Assembly: GCF_033441515.1 (NCBI RefSeq)
Contig: NZ_JAWQJT010000002.1
Span: 868,001-932,000 of the forward strand
DNA: 64,000 nucleotides
Reading direction: 5' to 3'
Origin: Amycolatopsis solani
GTDB lineage: Bacteria; Actinomycetota; Actinomycetes; Mycobacteriales; Pseudonocardiaceae
The position numbers were made by a program, and so were the translations under genes. Positions 1 through 9,042 of this stretch are shown here, in pieces. Each line of letters begins with the position of its first letter. Positions within the stretch are counted from its first letter, which is position 1. The notes below the pieces were generated by a model. That model made no database searches. It saw only the letters and a program-made list of their open reading frames with translations, and had not been told where the DNA came from.

Positions 1-99
1 GAGCGGGCCCAGGTCGCGGGCCCGCGCGGTCACGTCACCCGGCAGCACCGGGTCGGCGGCGACCCCGTGGAAGACGCGCGCCACCCCGTGCCCGTCCAT
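1..99 (-). CDS. Partial hypothetical protein (N-terminus only)
   Basis: An open frame runs off the left edge. It begins at an ATG read on the minus strand (97-99) with a GGGGAG ribosome site 6-7 nt before it. The 33 visible residues begin MDGHGVARVFHGVAADPVLP and show no recognisable domain, so no function is assigned. The ribosome site and typical high-GC codon pattern support a real gene. It lies downstream of, and on the same strand as, the PAP2/DAG-kinase gene, separated by about 100 nt. Confidence 0.5.
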   Translation of the reverse strand, partial: MDGHGVARVFHGVAADPVLPGDVTARARDLGPL

Positions 100-202
100 C
101 GTCTCCCCGCTCGTCCCCTGGCCGCGGGCATGATCGCCCGCATCTCCCTCGCGAAGCTAGCCAGTGGTCCCTGTGGGTTCGTTGAGAGAAGGTAAAGCGC
201 CG

Positions 203-1684
203 TCAAGGACGGTAGATGGTGAGCGCGCTGGGGCAGGAGCGGAAGCGGAACCGGTTGCCGAGCGGGCCGACCTCGCCGTCGGTGGCGACGCGGCGGTGGC
301 CGTCGAGCAGCTCGACGTCCAGCTCGGGCAGGTCGAGCTCCTGGTAGACGTGGCTGGCGGCGAGGGTGCGGGTGAGCATCGCGGCCAGGAACCGGGCGCG
401 GGAGTAGGGCAGGTCGGCGCGCAGGTAGCGGATGTCCAGCAGGCCCGTGTCGAGCGCGGGCCGACGGCTGGGGGCGAACCCCTTCGGCGCGTACGTGCCG
501 TTGCCGACGAACAGCAGCCACACCTGGGTGAGCTTGCCGTTGAGCCGGACGGTCAGCGGCTTGGCGTGCCGCAGCGTCCTGGCCAGCGCGATCGCCGCCG
601 AGGGCCACTTGGGGTGCTTCTCCTGGAGCTTCTCCCGCAGCCGCACCATCTCCGGGTAGCCGCCGAGGCTGGCGGTGTTGACGAACCAGCGGTGCGCGGG
701 CTCGCCCGCCCCGTCGATCCGGACCTCGCCCAGGTCGATGCCGACGGCGTTGCCGACCTCGGTCGCCGCGTCGGCGTCGGGCATGGACCGGACGCCGACG
801 TCGCGGGCGAAGTGGTTGAGCGTGCCGGTCGGGATCAGGGCCAGCGGCAGGTCGCGCTCGGCGGCGACCGAAGCCACCGCGGCAACGGTGCCGTCGCCGC
901 CCGCGACGCCGAGCGCGCGGATCGTGCCGCGGGCGTCGATCTCGGCTTCGAGCTGGGCGTGCAGGTCCTGCTCGGGGTCCGGGTTGATGATCTCGGCCTT
1001 CGGCCAGGCGTGCCGGGCGTCCTCGGTGGGGTCCTGCCCGTCGATCCCGGACTTCGGGTTGACCAGCACGAGCATGTCGTCGCCGTCGACCATCTCGGGC
1101 GCGTCGGCGTCGTGGGCCGTGCGGGCGGGCACGTCGTCGTGCAGCGGCCACCAGTGCCGGGTGGCGAAGCCCACCCCGGTGCCGATGGCCAGGCCGACGC
1201 CGACGTCGGAGGGCCAGTGCACGCCGGTGTGCACCCGCGAATAGGCGACGGCCAGCGCCAGCGGGGCCACGGCGAGCCCGGCTCGCGGCGACTCCATCGC
1301 CACCGCCGTCGCGAAGGCGGCCGCGGACGCGGAGTGCCCGGACGGGAACGACGACGATGTCGGGCGTTTCCGCAGGCGGCGGCGCACGGGCGTCTCCTCC
1401 TCCGCCGGACGGCGGCGCGGGAAGAGCGGCTTGCCGATCAGGTTCGCGGCGGCGCTGGCGCCGGCGATCGCGACGACCCCGCGCAGCGCGGCCCGCCGGG
1501 TGGGGCCCTTCCGGACGGCGAGCAGCGCCGCGACACCCCACCACAGGCGGGACTTGTTGGCCGATCTGGACAGCACCATCAGGGCGTCGTCGGCTTTCGT
1601 GGCCGGCAAGGCGGCGCTGCGGCGCATGAGGGCGCGATCGGTGCGGCCGACCCGCCGGAAGGCCTGGATGAGCTGGTGTGTCAA
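203..1684 (-). CDS. PAP2-family phosphatase fused to a diacylglycerol/lipid kinase
   Basis: This is a bifunctional lipid-metabolism protein of 493 residues. The N-terminal half is a PAP2 phosphatase: the three-part signature is visible as K85...RP93, PSGH at 114-117 and SR..-..H..-..D at 149-160, with hydrophobic stretches between. From about residue 205 a diacylglycerol-kinase catalytic domain follows, with VLVNPKSG and the nucleotide-binding GGDGT loop near 260. The family dephosphorylates or phosphorylates membrane lipids, and this fusion is common in actinobacteria. The start is a TTG preceded by GGGGAAGG, 9 nt upstream. It is divergent from pafA, with about 140 nt between them. Substrate specificity cannot be read from sequence. 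Confidence 0.85.
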   Translation of the reverse strand: MTHQLIQAFRRVGRTDRALMRRSAALPATKADDALMVLSRSANKSRLWWGVAALLAVRKGPTRRAALRGVVAIAGASAAANLIGKPLFPRRRPAEEETPVRRRLRKRPTSSSFPSGHSASAAAFATAVAMESPRAGLAVAPLALAVAYSRVHTGVHWPSDVGVGLAIGTGVGFATRHWWPLHDDVPARTAHDADAPEMVDGDDMLVLVNPKSGIDGQDPTEDARHAWPKAEIINPDPEQDLHAQLEAEIDARGTIRALGVAGGDGTVAAVASVAAERDLPLALIPTGTLNHFARDVGVRSMPDADAATEVGNAVGIDLGEVRIDGAGEPAHRWFVNTASLGGYPEMVRLREKLQEKHPKWPSAAIALARTLRHAKPLTVRLNGKLTQVWLLFVGNGTYAPKGFAPSRRPALDTGLLDIRYLRADLPYSRARFLAAMLTRTLAASHVYQELDLPELDVELLDGHRRVATDGEVGPLGNRFRFRSCPSALTIYRP

Positions 1685-1826
1685 GGAGTCGCCTTCCCCA
1701 AGTCGTCAAGAGCAGTGCTCCAATCGTGCCTGAATCGGGGAGTTTTCACCGTCTGTGGCAGACCGGGGGCGTGTCGACGCCCGAACGGCGCACCGTCGGA
1801 GGGGGTCCAGCGCCTACTCTGGTGGA

Positions 1827-3185
1827 ATGCAGCGGCGGATCTTTGGCATCGAGACCGAGTTCGGGGTCACGTGCACCTTCCACGGACAGCGCAGGCTCTC
1901 GCCCGACGAGGTGGCGCGTTACCTCTTCCGGCGGGTCGTGTCCTGGGGACGCTCATCGAACGTCTTCCTGTCGAACGGCTCCCGGCTCTACCTGGACGTC
2001 GGCTCGCACCCCGAGTACGCGACGGCCGAATGCGACGACCTGGTCCAGCTGGTCACGCACGACAAGGCGGGCGAGCGGATCCTCGAGGACCTGCTGGTCG
2101 ACGCCGAGCGCCGGCTGGCCGACGAGGGCATCGGCGGCGACATCTTCCTGTTCAAGAACAACACCGACTCCGCGGGCAACTCCTACGGCTGTCACGAGAA
2201 CTACCTGGTGACCCGCGCGGGTGAGTTCTCGCGGATCGCGGACGTGCTCCTGCCGTTCCTGGTGACCCGCCAGCTCATCTGCGGCGCCGGCAAGGTGCTC
2301 CAGACGCCGCGCGGGGCGGTCTACTGCCTCTCCCAGCGTGCGGAACACATCTGGGAGGGCGTCTCGAGCGCGACCACGCGCTCGCGGCCGATCATCAACA
2401 CCCGCGACGAGCCGCACGCCGACGCCGAGCGCTACCGGCGGCTGCACGTCATCGTGGGCGACTCGAACATGGCCGAGCCGACGACCATGCTCAAGGTCGG
2501 CTCGGCGAACCTGGTGCTCGAGATGATCGAGGCCGGCGTCCAATTCCGCGACTTCACCCTGGACAACCCGATCCGGGCGATCCGCGAGATCAGCCACGAC
2601 CTCACCGGCCGCCGCCAGGTCCGCCTGGCCGGCGGGCGCGAGGCCTCGGCGCTGGACATCCAGCGCGAGTACCACGCCCGCGCCGTCCAGCACCTCAAGG
2701 AGAACGGGACGACGCCGGCGAACGAGCGGGTCGTCGAGCTGTGGGGCCGGGCGCTGGACGCGGTCGAGCAGCAGGACTTCGGCAAGATCGACACCGAGAT
2801 CGACTGGGCGATCAAGCACCGGCTGGTCGAGCGCTACCGGCACAAGCACGACCTGGACCTGTCCAGCCCGCGGATCGCGCAGCTCGACCTGGCCTACCAC
2901 GACATCCGCCGCGGCCGGGGCATCTTCGACCTGCTGCAGCGCAAGGGCCTGGTCCGCCGGGTCACCGACGACGGTGAGATCGAGGCCGCCAAGGACACCC
3001 CGCCCCAGACGACCCGGGCGAAGCTGCGCGGCGACTTCATCGCCGCCGCCCAGGCCGCGGGCCGCGACTTCACGGTCGACTGGGTGCACCTGAAGCTGAA
3101 CGACCAGGCCCAGCGCACGGTCCTGTGCAAGGACCCGTTCCGCTCGGTCGACGAGCGGGTCGAACGCCTGATCAGCTCGCTCTGA
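1827..3185 (+). CDS. pafA: Pup--protein ligase PafA
   Basis: PafA ligates the deamidated C-terminus of the small protein Pup to lysines of target proteins, marking them for the mycobacterial-type proteasome. The product is 452 residues, the length of the characterised mycobacterial enzyme. It begins [14 protein letters not shown], the glutamine-synthetase-like ATP/Mg site, and carries the catalytic aspartate D57 in [13 protein letters not shown]. The ATG at 1827 is chosen because the upstream in-frame extension has no family similarity and GGTGG precedes the ATG. In most actinobacteria pafA is directly followed by pafB/pafC; here 3.3 kb separates them. Confidence 0.96.
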   Translation: MQRRIFGIETEFGVTCTFHGQRRLSPDEVARYLFRRVVSWGRSSNVFLSNGSRLYLDVGSHPEYATAECDDLVQLVTHDKAGERILEDLLVDAERRLADEGIGGDIFLFKNNTDSAGNSYGCHENYLVTRAGEFSRIADVLLPFLVTRQLICGAGKVLQTPRGAVYCLSQRAEHIWEGVSSATTRSRPIINTRDEPHADAERYRRLHVIVGDSNMAEPTTMLKVGSANLVLEMIEAGVQFRDFTLDNPIRAIREISHDLTGRRQVRLAGGREASALDIQREYHARAVQHLKENGTTPANERVVELWGRALDAVEQQDFGKIDTEIDWAIKHRLVERYRHKHDLDLSSPRIAQLDLAYHDIRRGRGIFDLLQRKGLVRRVTDDGEIEAAKDTPPQTTRAKLRGDFIAAAQAAGRDFTVDWVHLKLNDQAQRTVLCKDPFRSVDERVERLISSL

Positions 3186-3193
3186 CGCCCGCA

Positions 3194-3245
3194 CCGGTCG
3201 TGAGTGATAAGTCGGGTTAGAACCCGACTCATCACTCACGACCGG
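3194..3245. terminator. Near-perfect 25-bp stem-loop after pafA
   Basis: The arms CCGGTCGTGAGTGATAAGTC... and ...GACTCATCACTCACGACCGG pair over 25 bp with one mismatch around a 2-nt AG loop, starting 8 nt after the pafA stop. It may act as a transcription terminator, though it has no U-tract. It also resembles the other intergenic palindromes of this window that contain GACTCA. Confidence 0.6.
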
Positions 3246-3295
3246 ACTGGCGTGCCCTACGAAAGTCGGGGGGCGGGTGCGGCAGGATCTCCCGC

Positions 3296-4318
3296 ATGCG
3301 TGTCGTGCTGCTCGTGCTCGCCCTGCTGGTTTCGGTCGCGGTCCCGGCGTCGGCGGGGGAGCACCGGCCGAAGTGGGACGTCAAGCCGACCGGCGTCACC
3401 GCCCAGTTCCGCGGCCTGTCCGCGGTGAGCGCGCGGGTGGCGTGGGTCAGCGGGACGCAGGGGACCGTCCTGCGCACCACCGACGGCGGGGCCACCTGGC
3501 AGTCCGTCGGGCCGCCCGGGACCGAGGCGCTCCAGTTCCGCGACATCGAGGCCTTCGACGCCGAGCACGCCGTGACCCTCTCCATCGGCCCCGGCACCGA
3601 CTCGCGCGTCTACCGGACCGACGACGGCGGCGCGCACTGGCGCCAGACGTTCCAGAACACCGACGCGGCCGCCTTCTACGACTGCCTCGCCTTCTTCGAC
3701 CCTTGGCGCGGCCTCGCGATGAGCGACCCCGTCGACGGCAAGTTCCGGGTGCAGGCCACCTTCGACGGCGGCCGCAGCTGGCACCAGGTGCCCGACCGCG
3801 GCTTCCCGCCCGCGCTGCCGGGCGAGGCCGGGTTCGCCGCCAGCGGTCAGTGCGTCACCACCGCCGGGCCGTTCGACGCCTGGCTCGCCACCGGCGGCGG
3901 CGCCACCGCCCGCGTCCTGCACTCCGGCGACGGCGGCCGCCACTGGACGGCGTCGGACACGCCGTTGCCGAGCAGTCCCTCGGCGGGCGTGTTCGCCCTC
4001 GCCTTCCGCACGCCGACCCAGGGCGTCGCGATCGGCGGCGACTTCGCGAACCCGGACGCGCCGGGCCCGGCCGTCGCGCTGACCCGCGACCGCGGCCGCA
4101 CCTGGACCACCCCGGGGCAGTACCCCGCCGGGTACCGCTCCGGGCTGGCCTGGCGCGGCGGCACGCTACTCGCGGTCGGCCCCGGCGGCAGCGACCTCAG
4201 CCCGGACGGCGGCCGGCACTGGACCCGGTTCGACACCGGCAGCTTCGACTCGGTGGACTGCGCCGGGGCGGCCTGCTGGGCGAGCGGCGCCCAGGGCCGG
4301 GTGGCCCGGCTGGGTTAG
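3296..4318 (+). CDS. Secreted BNR/Ycf48-like beta-propeller protein
   Basis: A 340-residue protein with a clear Sec signal peptide (MRVVLLVLALLVSVAVPASA, cleavage after residue 20). The mature part has repeated BNR/Asp-box-like segments, for example RTTDGGATW, RTDDGGAHW, FDGGRSW, HSGDGGRHW and DRGRTW, spaced as in sialidase/Ycf48-type propellers. Family members are annotated as oxidoreductase or sialidase-like without proven activity, and no catalytic residues can be assigned. It probably acts outside the cell. It is convergent with the following SDR gene, overlapping by 4 nt, and sits in the unusual insertion between pafA and pafB. Confidence 0.8.
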   Translation: MRVVLLVLALLVSVAVPASAGEHRPKWDVKPTGVTAQFRGLSAVSARVAWVSGTQGTVLRTTDGGATWQSVGPPGTEALQFRDIEAFDAEHAVTLSIGPGTDSRVYRTDDGGAHWRQTFQNTDAAAFYDCLAFFDPWRGLAMSDPVDGKFRVQATFDGGRSWHQVPDRGFPPALPGEAGFAASGQCVTTAGPFDAWLATGGGATARVLHSGDGGRHWTASDTPLPSSPSAGVFALAFRTPTQGVAIGGDFANPDAPGPAVALTRDRGRTWTTPGQYPAGYRSGLAWRGGTLLAVGPGGSDLSPDGGRHWTRFDTGSFDSVDCAGAACWASGAQGRVARLG

Positions 4319-5013
4319 AGCACCTGGCCGGTCGGGCGGACCATGATCTCGTTGACGTCCACCGACGGCGGCTGCTGCAGGGCGTAGAGCACCGCGCGGG
4401 CGATGTCGTCCGCCGCCAGCTTCGGCTTCTTGCGCTGCTCGTCGGTGAGGATGTCGGTGTCGGTGATGCCCGGGTTGATCAGCGTGACCCGGACGCCGGT
4501 GCCGACGGCCTCCTCGCGGATCGCGCCCGCCATCCCGGTCACCGCCCACTTGGTCGCCGAATAGAGGCTGCTGTTGCGGACGTAGCGGCCCGCGACCGAG
4601 CCGGTGATGAGCAGGTGCCCGGCGGTCTCCGCGAGCGCCGGGAGGGCCGCGCGGGCGGTGTAGGCGGCGCCCAGGACGTTCGTGCGGACCATCTCCTCCC
4701 ACGCCCGCGGGTCGGGGTCGTCGGTGCCGAAGAAGGACGTCCCGACGCCGATGCCGGCGTTGGCGAAGGCCGCGTCGAGCCGTCCGAACCGGGCGACGGT
4801 CTCGCCGACCGCCCCGGAGACGCTTGGCCAGTCGCCGACGTCGGCGCCGAGGGCGAGGGCCCGGTCTTCGCCGAGCTCGGCGGCGAGCGCCGCGACGGAC
4901 TCGGCCCGGCGCGCCACGAGCGCGACCTTGAACCCGGCTTCGGCGGCCAGCCGCGCGGTGGCGGCGCCGAGCCCGCGCGAGGCACCGGTGATGAGGAGTA
5001 CGCGATCATCCAT
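4315..5013 (-). CDS. SDR-family NAD(P)-dependent oxidoreductase
   Basis: A 232-residue short-chain dehydrogenase. Visible are the cofactor loop TGASRGLG at residues 9-16, the ADVGD acidic motif, the NAG motif in FANAGIGVG, and the catalytic Ser-Tyr-Lys set in ITGSVAGRYVRNSSLYSATK. It probably oxidises or reduces a small alcohol or carbonyl; the substrate is unknown. It lies 10 nt downstream of the quinone-reductase gene on the same strand, so the two probably form one transcript controlled from the HxlR intergenic region. Confidence 0.88.
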   Translation of the reverse strand: MDDRVLLITGASRGLGAATARLAAEAGFKVALVARRAESVAALAAELGEDRALALGADVGDWPSVSGAVGETVARFGRLDAAFANAGIGVGTSFFGTDDPDPRAWEEMVRTNVLGAAYTARAALPALAETAGHLLITGSVAGRYVRNSSLYSATKWAVTGMAGAIREEAVGTGVRVTLINPGITDTDILTDEQRKKPKLAADDIARAVLYALQQPPSVDVNEIMVRPTGQVL

Positions 5014-5023
5014 GCCGTCCAGG

Positions 5024-5932
5024 CTAGGGAGTCAGGACGAGCCTGCCACGCACCCCGCCCGCGGCCAGCCGTTCGTGCGCTTCGGCGGCGTGCCCGAGCG
5101 GCAGCACGTCCGCGACGCGCGGCGGCAGGGTCGCGGCCAGCCCGGCGAGCCGGTCGCCGTCGGCGCGGATCCAGACGCCGCGGACCCGGACGCCGCGCAG
5201 CGGGTTCGGGGCGGCCCCGGCGGCGAAGGCGACGAACTCGCCCCCGCCGCGGACGGCGTCCAGCGCGTCCAGCCCGAGGAGCGCGGTGTCGAGGACGGCG
5301 TCCGCCCCGCCGGGGACCAGCGCCCGGACGCGCTCGGCCAGGTCCGGGCCGCGGGGGACGAACTCGTCGGCGCCGAGCTCCCTGACGAGTGCTTCGTCGG
5401 CTTCGCCCGCGACGGCGACGACCCGCAGGCCCCGGGCGTGTGCGAGAGCGACGGCGTAGCCGCCGACCGCGCCCGCCGCGCCGGTCACCAGGACGGTCCC
5501 GGCGGTCTCGACGAGGTCGAGCGCCTGCGCGGCGGTCAGGGCGGTGAGCGGGAGGGTGGCCGCCTCCACGGGGGAGAGACCCGGGGGAGCGAGCGCGACG
5601 GCGGAGGCGTCCAGGACGACGTAGTCGGCGTAGGCGCCGAGGGGGAGGGCGATGCGGTCGCGCAGCCCGAGCACGGCGTCGCCGGCGCGGAACCGGGTGC
5701 CGCCGGCGTCGTCGACGACCCCGGCGACGTCCCAGCCGAGACCGAGCACCGCCCGCGGCGGGACGACCCCCGCCGCGCTGAGCACCCCGGCGCGGGTCGC
5801 GAGGTCGACGGGGTTGACCGCGGCCGCCGCCACGCGGACCCGCACCTGCCCCGGGCCGGGCTCCGGCACCGGTACCTCGGCGAACTCCAGGACCTCCGGG
5901 CCGCCGAACCGCCGGACCACCACCGCACGCAT
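5024..5932 (-). CDS. MDR-type NADP-dependent (quinone) oxidoreductase
   Basis: A 302-residue medium-chain dehydrogenase/reductase. The N-terminal GroES-like domain (FGGPEVLEF..VPEPGPGQVRVRV) is followed by a Rossmann domain with VLVTGAAGAVGGYAVALA. The structural and catalytic zinc cysteines are lacking, which places it in the zinc-independent quinone-oxidoreductase branch. It is divergent from an HxlR regulator across a 107-nt intergenic region, a common arrangement in which HxlR proteins sense quinones or electrophiles and control the reductase. The substrate is inferred only from this context. Confidence 0.85.
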   Translation of the reverse strand: MRAVVVRRFGGPEVLEFAEVPVPEPGPGQVRVRVAAAAVNPVDLATRAGVLSAAGVVPPRAVLGLGWDVAGVVDDAGGTRFRAGDAVLGLRDRIALPLGAYADYVVLDASAVALAPPGLSPVEAATLPLTALTAAQALDLVETAGTVLVTGAAGAVGGYAVALAHARGLRVVAVAGEADEALVRELGADEFVPRGPDLAERVRALVPGGADAVLDTALLGLDALDAVRGGGEFVAFAAGAAPNPLRGVRVRGVWIRADGDRLAGLAATLPPRVADVLPLGHAAEAHERLAAGGVRGRLVLTP

Positions 5933-5972
5933 CTTCGTCTCCTCCTCGCTCGGGCTCCTTCCCCGCGACCGT

Positions 5973-5991
5973 ATGGGGAGCTACTCTCCAT
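5973..5991. promoter_or_regulatory. Candidate operator between quinone reductase and hxlR-type gene
   Basis: The inverted repeat ATGGGGAG-CTA-CTCTCCAT (one mismatch) lies in the divergent promoter region. A second, looser pair TACG...CGTA follows at about 5999-6026. HxlR proteins bind such dyads as dimers. The assignment rests on position only. Confidence 0.4.
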
Positions 5992-6039
5992 CGGGAAGTA
6001 CGCACTCGCAGGTTCCCCACGTACCCGGAGGTTCGCCCG

Positions 6040-6471
6040 GTGCCCACGCGCACGGCGGAACAGCGGCGGCACGCCGAAAAGGCCGCCTACGACGCCTACC
6101 TCGCCGCCTGCCCGACCCGGAAGCTGCTGGACGAGATCGCCGGCAAGTGGGTCAGCCTGGTCCTGGTTGCGCTCGGTGACGGGCCGCGGCGCTACAGCGA
6201 CCTTTCGCGGCGCATCGCCGGGGTCAGCCAGAAGATGCTCACCCAGACCCTGCGGGTGCTCGAACGCGACGGTCTCGTGCGCCGCGACGTGACGCCTTCG
6301 GTGCCCGTCCGCGTCGACTATTCCCTTACGCCGCTGGGGGAATCGCTGCGCGCGCTGGTGGCCGGGTTCAAGGACTGGGCGGAGGCGAACTTCGACGCCG
6401 TCGACGCCGCGCGAACCGATTACGACGCGCGTACCCCGGACCTCACGATCGGGCCGGGCGGCGCGGGCTAG
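6040..6471 (+). CDS. HxlR-family transcriptional regulator
   Basis: A 143-residue winged-helix regulator with the HxlR signature CPTRKLLDEIAGKW near the N-terminus, whose cysteine is often the redox sensor. It is followed by the recognition region RYSDLSRRIAGVSQKMLTQTLRVLERDGLV and the wing RVDYSLTPLG. HxlR proteins usually repress a divergent reductase gene until quinone or aldehyde stress modifies them. It reads from a GTG at 6040, divergent from the MDR reductase. pafB starts only 10 nt after its stop, so readthrough into pafBC is possible. Confidence 0.9.
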   Translation: MPTRTAEQRRHAEKAAYDAYLAACPTRKLLDEIAGKWVSLVLVALGDGPRRYSDLSRRIAGVSQKMLTQTLRVLERDGLVRRDVTPSVPVRVDYSLTPLGESLRALVAGFKDWAEANFDAVDAARTDYDARTPDLTIGPGGAG

Positions 6472-6481
6472 GCTCTACCGG

Positions 6482-7465
6482 GTGTCCACCGCACGCGCCG
6501 AACGGCTGGTCAATCTGGTGCTGGCCCTCCTGTCCACCCGGCAGTACCTCACTGCCGAGCGGATCCGCGGCATCGTGCCCGGGTACGCCGACGCGGCCAG
6601 CGACGACGCCTTCTTCCGGACGTTCGAGCGGGACAAGACCGAGCTGCGCGAACTCGGGATCCCCCTGGAAACCGGCCGCAACTCCGCGTTCGACGCGATC
6701 GAGGGCTACCGGATCGCCCGCCGCGACTACGAACTCGGCGAGATCGACCTCGCGCCCGACGAAGCCGCCGCGGTCGCGCTGGCGTCCCGGCTGTGGGACT
6801 CGCCGGAGCTGACCGGGCAGGCGCAGGGCGCGCTCGTGAAGCTGCGCGCCGCCGGCCTGGAGGTCGACGACCAGGCGCCCACCGTCGTCGAGCCGCGGGT
6901 GCGCGCCGAACCGGCGTTCGGGCCGCTGCTGGCCGCGGTCCAGAGCGGGCAGGCCGTGCGCTTCGAGTACCGCCGCAGCGGCTCGCCCGAGCGCATCATG
7001 CGGACGCTCGAGCCGTGGGGCGTGGTGTCGTGGCGTGCCCGCTGGTACGTCGTCGGGCACGACCGCGACCGCGGCGCCACCCGCTGCTTCCGCCTCTCCC
7101 GCGTCACCGGCCAGGTCCGCACCGTCGGCAAGCCCGGCGCGGTCCGCCGTCCCGAGGGCGTCAACCTGCTCAAGCTCGTCACGGCCTCCAGCGGCAGCGA
7201 GCCCGCGCCGGTCACCACCGCCCGGCTCTGGGTCGCCGACGGCCGCGCCGCCGGGGTCCGCCGCCGCGGCACCGTGGTCGGGCGCAGCACCATCGACGGC
7301 GAAGACGGCGACCTGATCGAGATCGGCCTGCTCTACCCGGAGTCGGCCGCCGACTGGATCAGCGCGCAGGGCCCCGACGTCGTCGTGCTGGAGCCGGACG
7401 TGCTGGCGAAGTCGGTCCAGGACCGGCTCGAAGCCGTCGCCGCCCGCCAGGGGAGCGCGGTGTGA
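6482..7465 (+). CDS. pafB: WYL-domain transcriptional activator PafB
   Basis: A 327-residue regulator with an N-terminal helix-turn-helix (residues 1-70: ARAERLVNLVLALLSTRQYL), a central WYL domain (about 140-240, with WRARWYVVGHDRDRGATRCF) and a C-terminal WCX extension. In mycobacteria PafB and PafC act together as the activator of the RecA/LexA-independent DNA-damage response. The family also neighbours Pup-proteasome genes. It starts at GTG 6482 and overlaps pafC by 4 nt, so the two should be translationally coupled. Confidence 0.92.
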   Translation: MSTARAERLVNLVLALLSTRQYLTAERIRGIVPGYADAASDDAFFRTFERDKTELRELGIPLETGRNSAFDAIEGYRIARRDYELGEIDLAPDEAAAVALASRLWDSPELTGQAQGALVKLRAAGLEVDDQAPTVVEPRVRAEPAFGPLLAAVQSGQAVRFEYRRSGSPERIMRTLEPWGVVSWRARWYVVGHDRDRGATRCFRLSRVTGQVRTVGKPGAVRRPEGVNLLKLVTASSGSEPAPVTTARLWVADGRAAGVRRRGTVVGRSTIDGEDGDLIEIGLLYPESAADWISAQGPDVVVLEPDVLAKSVQDRLEAVAARQGSAV

Positions 7466-8442
7466 GCGGGTCGACCGACCGGATGCCGAGACTGCTGGCG
7501 CTCGTGCCGTACCTGCTGGCGCGCCCCGGCATCCGCATCGACGAGGCGGCGCAGGACTTCGACGTCACGCCGAAGCAGCTGCGCAAGGACCTCGAGCTGC
7601 TGTGGATGTGCGGGCTGCCCGGGTACGGGCCCGGCGACCTGATCGACCTGTCCTTCGAGGGCGACACGATCGTCGTCACCCACGACGCCGGCATGAACCG
7701 CCCGCTGCGGCTCACCGGCGGCGAGGCGACCGCGCTGCTCGTGGCGCTGCGGGCGCTGGCCGAGACGCCGGGGGTGGTCGACGGCGACGCCGTCCGCCGC
7801 TCCATCGCCAAGATCGAGTCCGCGGCCGGGCAGGCCCAGCCCGCCGGCGTGGTCGTCGGCGGGGGAGTGCGCGAGGGCGAGAAGACCGCGCGGACCCGCG
7901 AAGAGGTCGCCCGGGCCCTGCGCGACGGGCGCGCGCTGCGGATCCGCTACTACACCGCGTCGAAGGACGAGATCACCGAGCGCACGGTCGACCCGATGCG
8001 GCTGCTGATCGTCCAGGCGGTCGGCTACCTCGAGGCGTGGTGCCGCCGCGCCGAGGGCGTCCGGCTGTTCCGGCTCGACCGGATCGACGAGCTGACGGTC
8101 CTCGGCGAGCCCTCGCGGCCGCCGGCGCACGCCCACCCGACCGACATCTCCGACGGTGTCTTCCGCGAACGTCCCGATCAGCGGGAGGCCGTGCTCGTCC
8201 TCGACCCGGACGCACGCTGGGTAGCCGAGTACTACCCCTGCGAGGAGCTCGACGAGCTCGAGGGCGGCCGGCTGCGGATCCGGATGCGCTACGCCGACCA
8301 GTCCTGGATGGTGCGGCTCGTGCTGGGGCAAGGCGGGGAAGTGCTGGTCGAGAGCCCGGCCGACCTCGCGTCCGAAGTCGGACGCCGCGCCGCCGACGCC
8401 GTGGCCCGAGCCCGTCACCTTCCGTCAACCTGCGACCACTAA
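7462..8442 (+). CDS. pafC: WYL-domain transcriptional activator PafC
   Basis: A 326-residue partner of PafB with the same order: HTH (DEAAQDFDVTPKQLRKDLELL), WYL domain (IVQAVGYLEAWCRRAEGVRLFRLDRI) and WCX domain. The GTG start at 7462 overlaps the pafB stop as GTGA. The protein has diverged from PafB in the HTH, as expected for the two non-equivalent halves of a heterodimeric activator. The WYL domain is thought to sense a ligand, possibly single-stranded nucleic acid, but this is family knowledge and not visible here. Confidence 0.92.
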   Translation: MSGSTDRMPRLLALVPYLLARPGIRIDEAAQDFDVTPKQLRKDLELLWMCGLPGYGPGDLIDLSFEGDTIVVTHDAGMNRPLRLTGGEATALLVALRALAETPGVVDGDAVRRSIAKIESAAGQAQPAGVVVGGGVREGEKTARTREEVARALRDGRALRIRYYTASKDEITERTVDPMRLLIVQAVGYLEAWCRRAEGVRLFRLDRIDELTVLGEPSRPPAHAHPTDISDGVFRERPDQREAVLVLDPDARWVAEYYPCEELDELEGGRLRIRMRYADQSWMVRLVLGQGGEVLVESPADLASEVGRRAADAVARARHLPSTCDH

Positions 8443-8443
8443 G

Positions 8444-8665
8444 GTGATCGACGTGCCGTACCTGCCCACCGTCGTGCTCGTCGCGATCGGCCTGCTGCTG
8501 CTCGTCGTCCTGCTGGTGCGGACCACCAAGGTCTTGCGTGGCTTCAAGCGGACCGCAAGCATGGTGGCTACGAACACCCAGGACCGGGCGGGGTTGCTCC
8601 GCGCCCGGTCGGCCGCGCTGCGCGTCGCCTTCGCGGAGCGCCGCCGGAAACCGGAAAACCAGTAA
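8444..8665 (+). CDS. Small single-pass membrane protein between pafC and tatA
   Basis: A 73-residue protein with one strong transmembrane helix (LPTVVLVAIGLLLLVVLLV) followed by a basic cytoplasmic tail (RTTKVLRGFKRT...RRRKPENQ). It starts 1 nt after the pafC stop. Small proteins of this shape are commonly found at this position in actinobacterial pafBC-tatAC loci. No function is known to me, and its length and topology alone do not identify it as a Tat component. Confidence 0.75.
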   Translation: MIDVPYLPTVVLVAIGLLLLVVLLVRTTKVLRGFKRTASMVATNTQDRAGLLRARSAALRVAFAERRRKPENQ

Positions 8666-8696
8666 CATCCCTACCAGACGCAGATAGGAGGCCACC

Positions 8697-9011
8697 ATGC
8701 TGAACGGATTGCAGCCGTGGCATTTGATCATCTTGGTGCTCGTCGTCGTGCTGCTGTTCGGGGCCAAGAGGCTTCCCGACGCGGCCCGGTCCATCGGCAA
8801 GTCCATGAAGATCTTCAAGGCCGAGACCAAGGACCTCACCGGCGACAAGGCCGCGGCGACCGAGGACGCCGAGCCCGTCGAGACGAAGCAGATCCCGGCC
8901 AAGCCCGTCGCACCCGCTTCGACCGACCAGCAGGTCGCCGACCTGCAGCGGCAGCTCGACGAGCTGAAGAAGCAGCAGGCCGCCGACCAGCCGCAGAAGA
9001 ACGCCAGCTGA
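8697..9011 (+). CDS. tatA: Twin-arginine translocase subunit TatA
   Basis: A 104-residue pore-forming Tat subunit. It has a short N-terminal transmembrane helix ([20 protein letters not shown]), the characteristic FGAKRLPD hinge, an amphipathic helix ([19 protein letters not shown]) and an acidic, glutamine-rich cytoplasmic tail. TatA oligomers carry folded proteins with RR signal peptides across the membrane after TatC recognises them. AGGAGG lies 6 nt before the ATG. A strong stem-loop follows before tatC. Confidence 0.95.
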   Translation: MLNGLQPWHLIILVLVVVLLFGAKRLPDAARSIGKSMKIFKAETKDLTGDKAAATEDAEPVETKQIPAKPVAPASTDQQVADLQRQLDELKKQQAADQPQKNAS

Positions 9012-9042
9012 GCGGCTAGGCCACACCCGGTCCCCCGTCCAC

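Noticed and set aside
8444..8665. Small membrane protein as a phage holin or TatB
   Set aside because: It has one helix with a short basic tail, lacks the Tat hinge/amphipathic pattern, and lies in a housekeeping operon with no phage genes.
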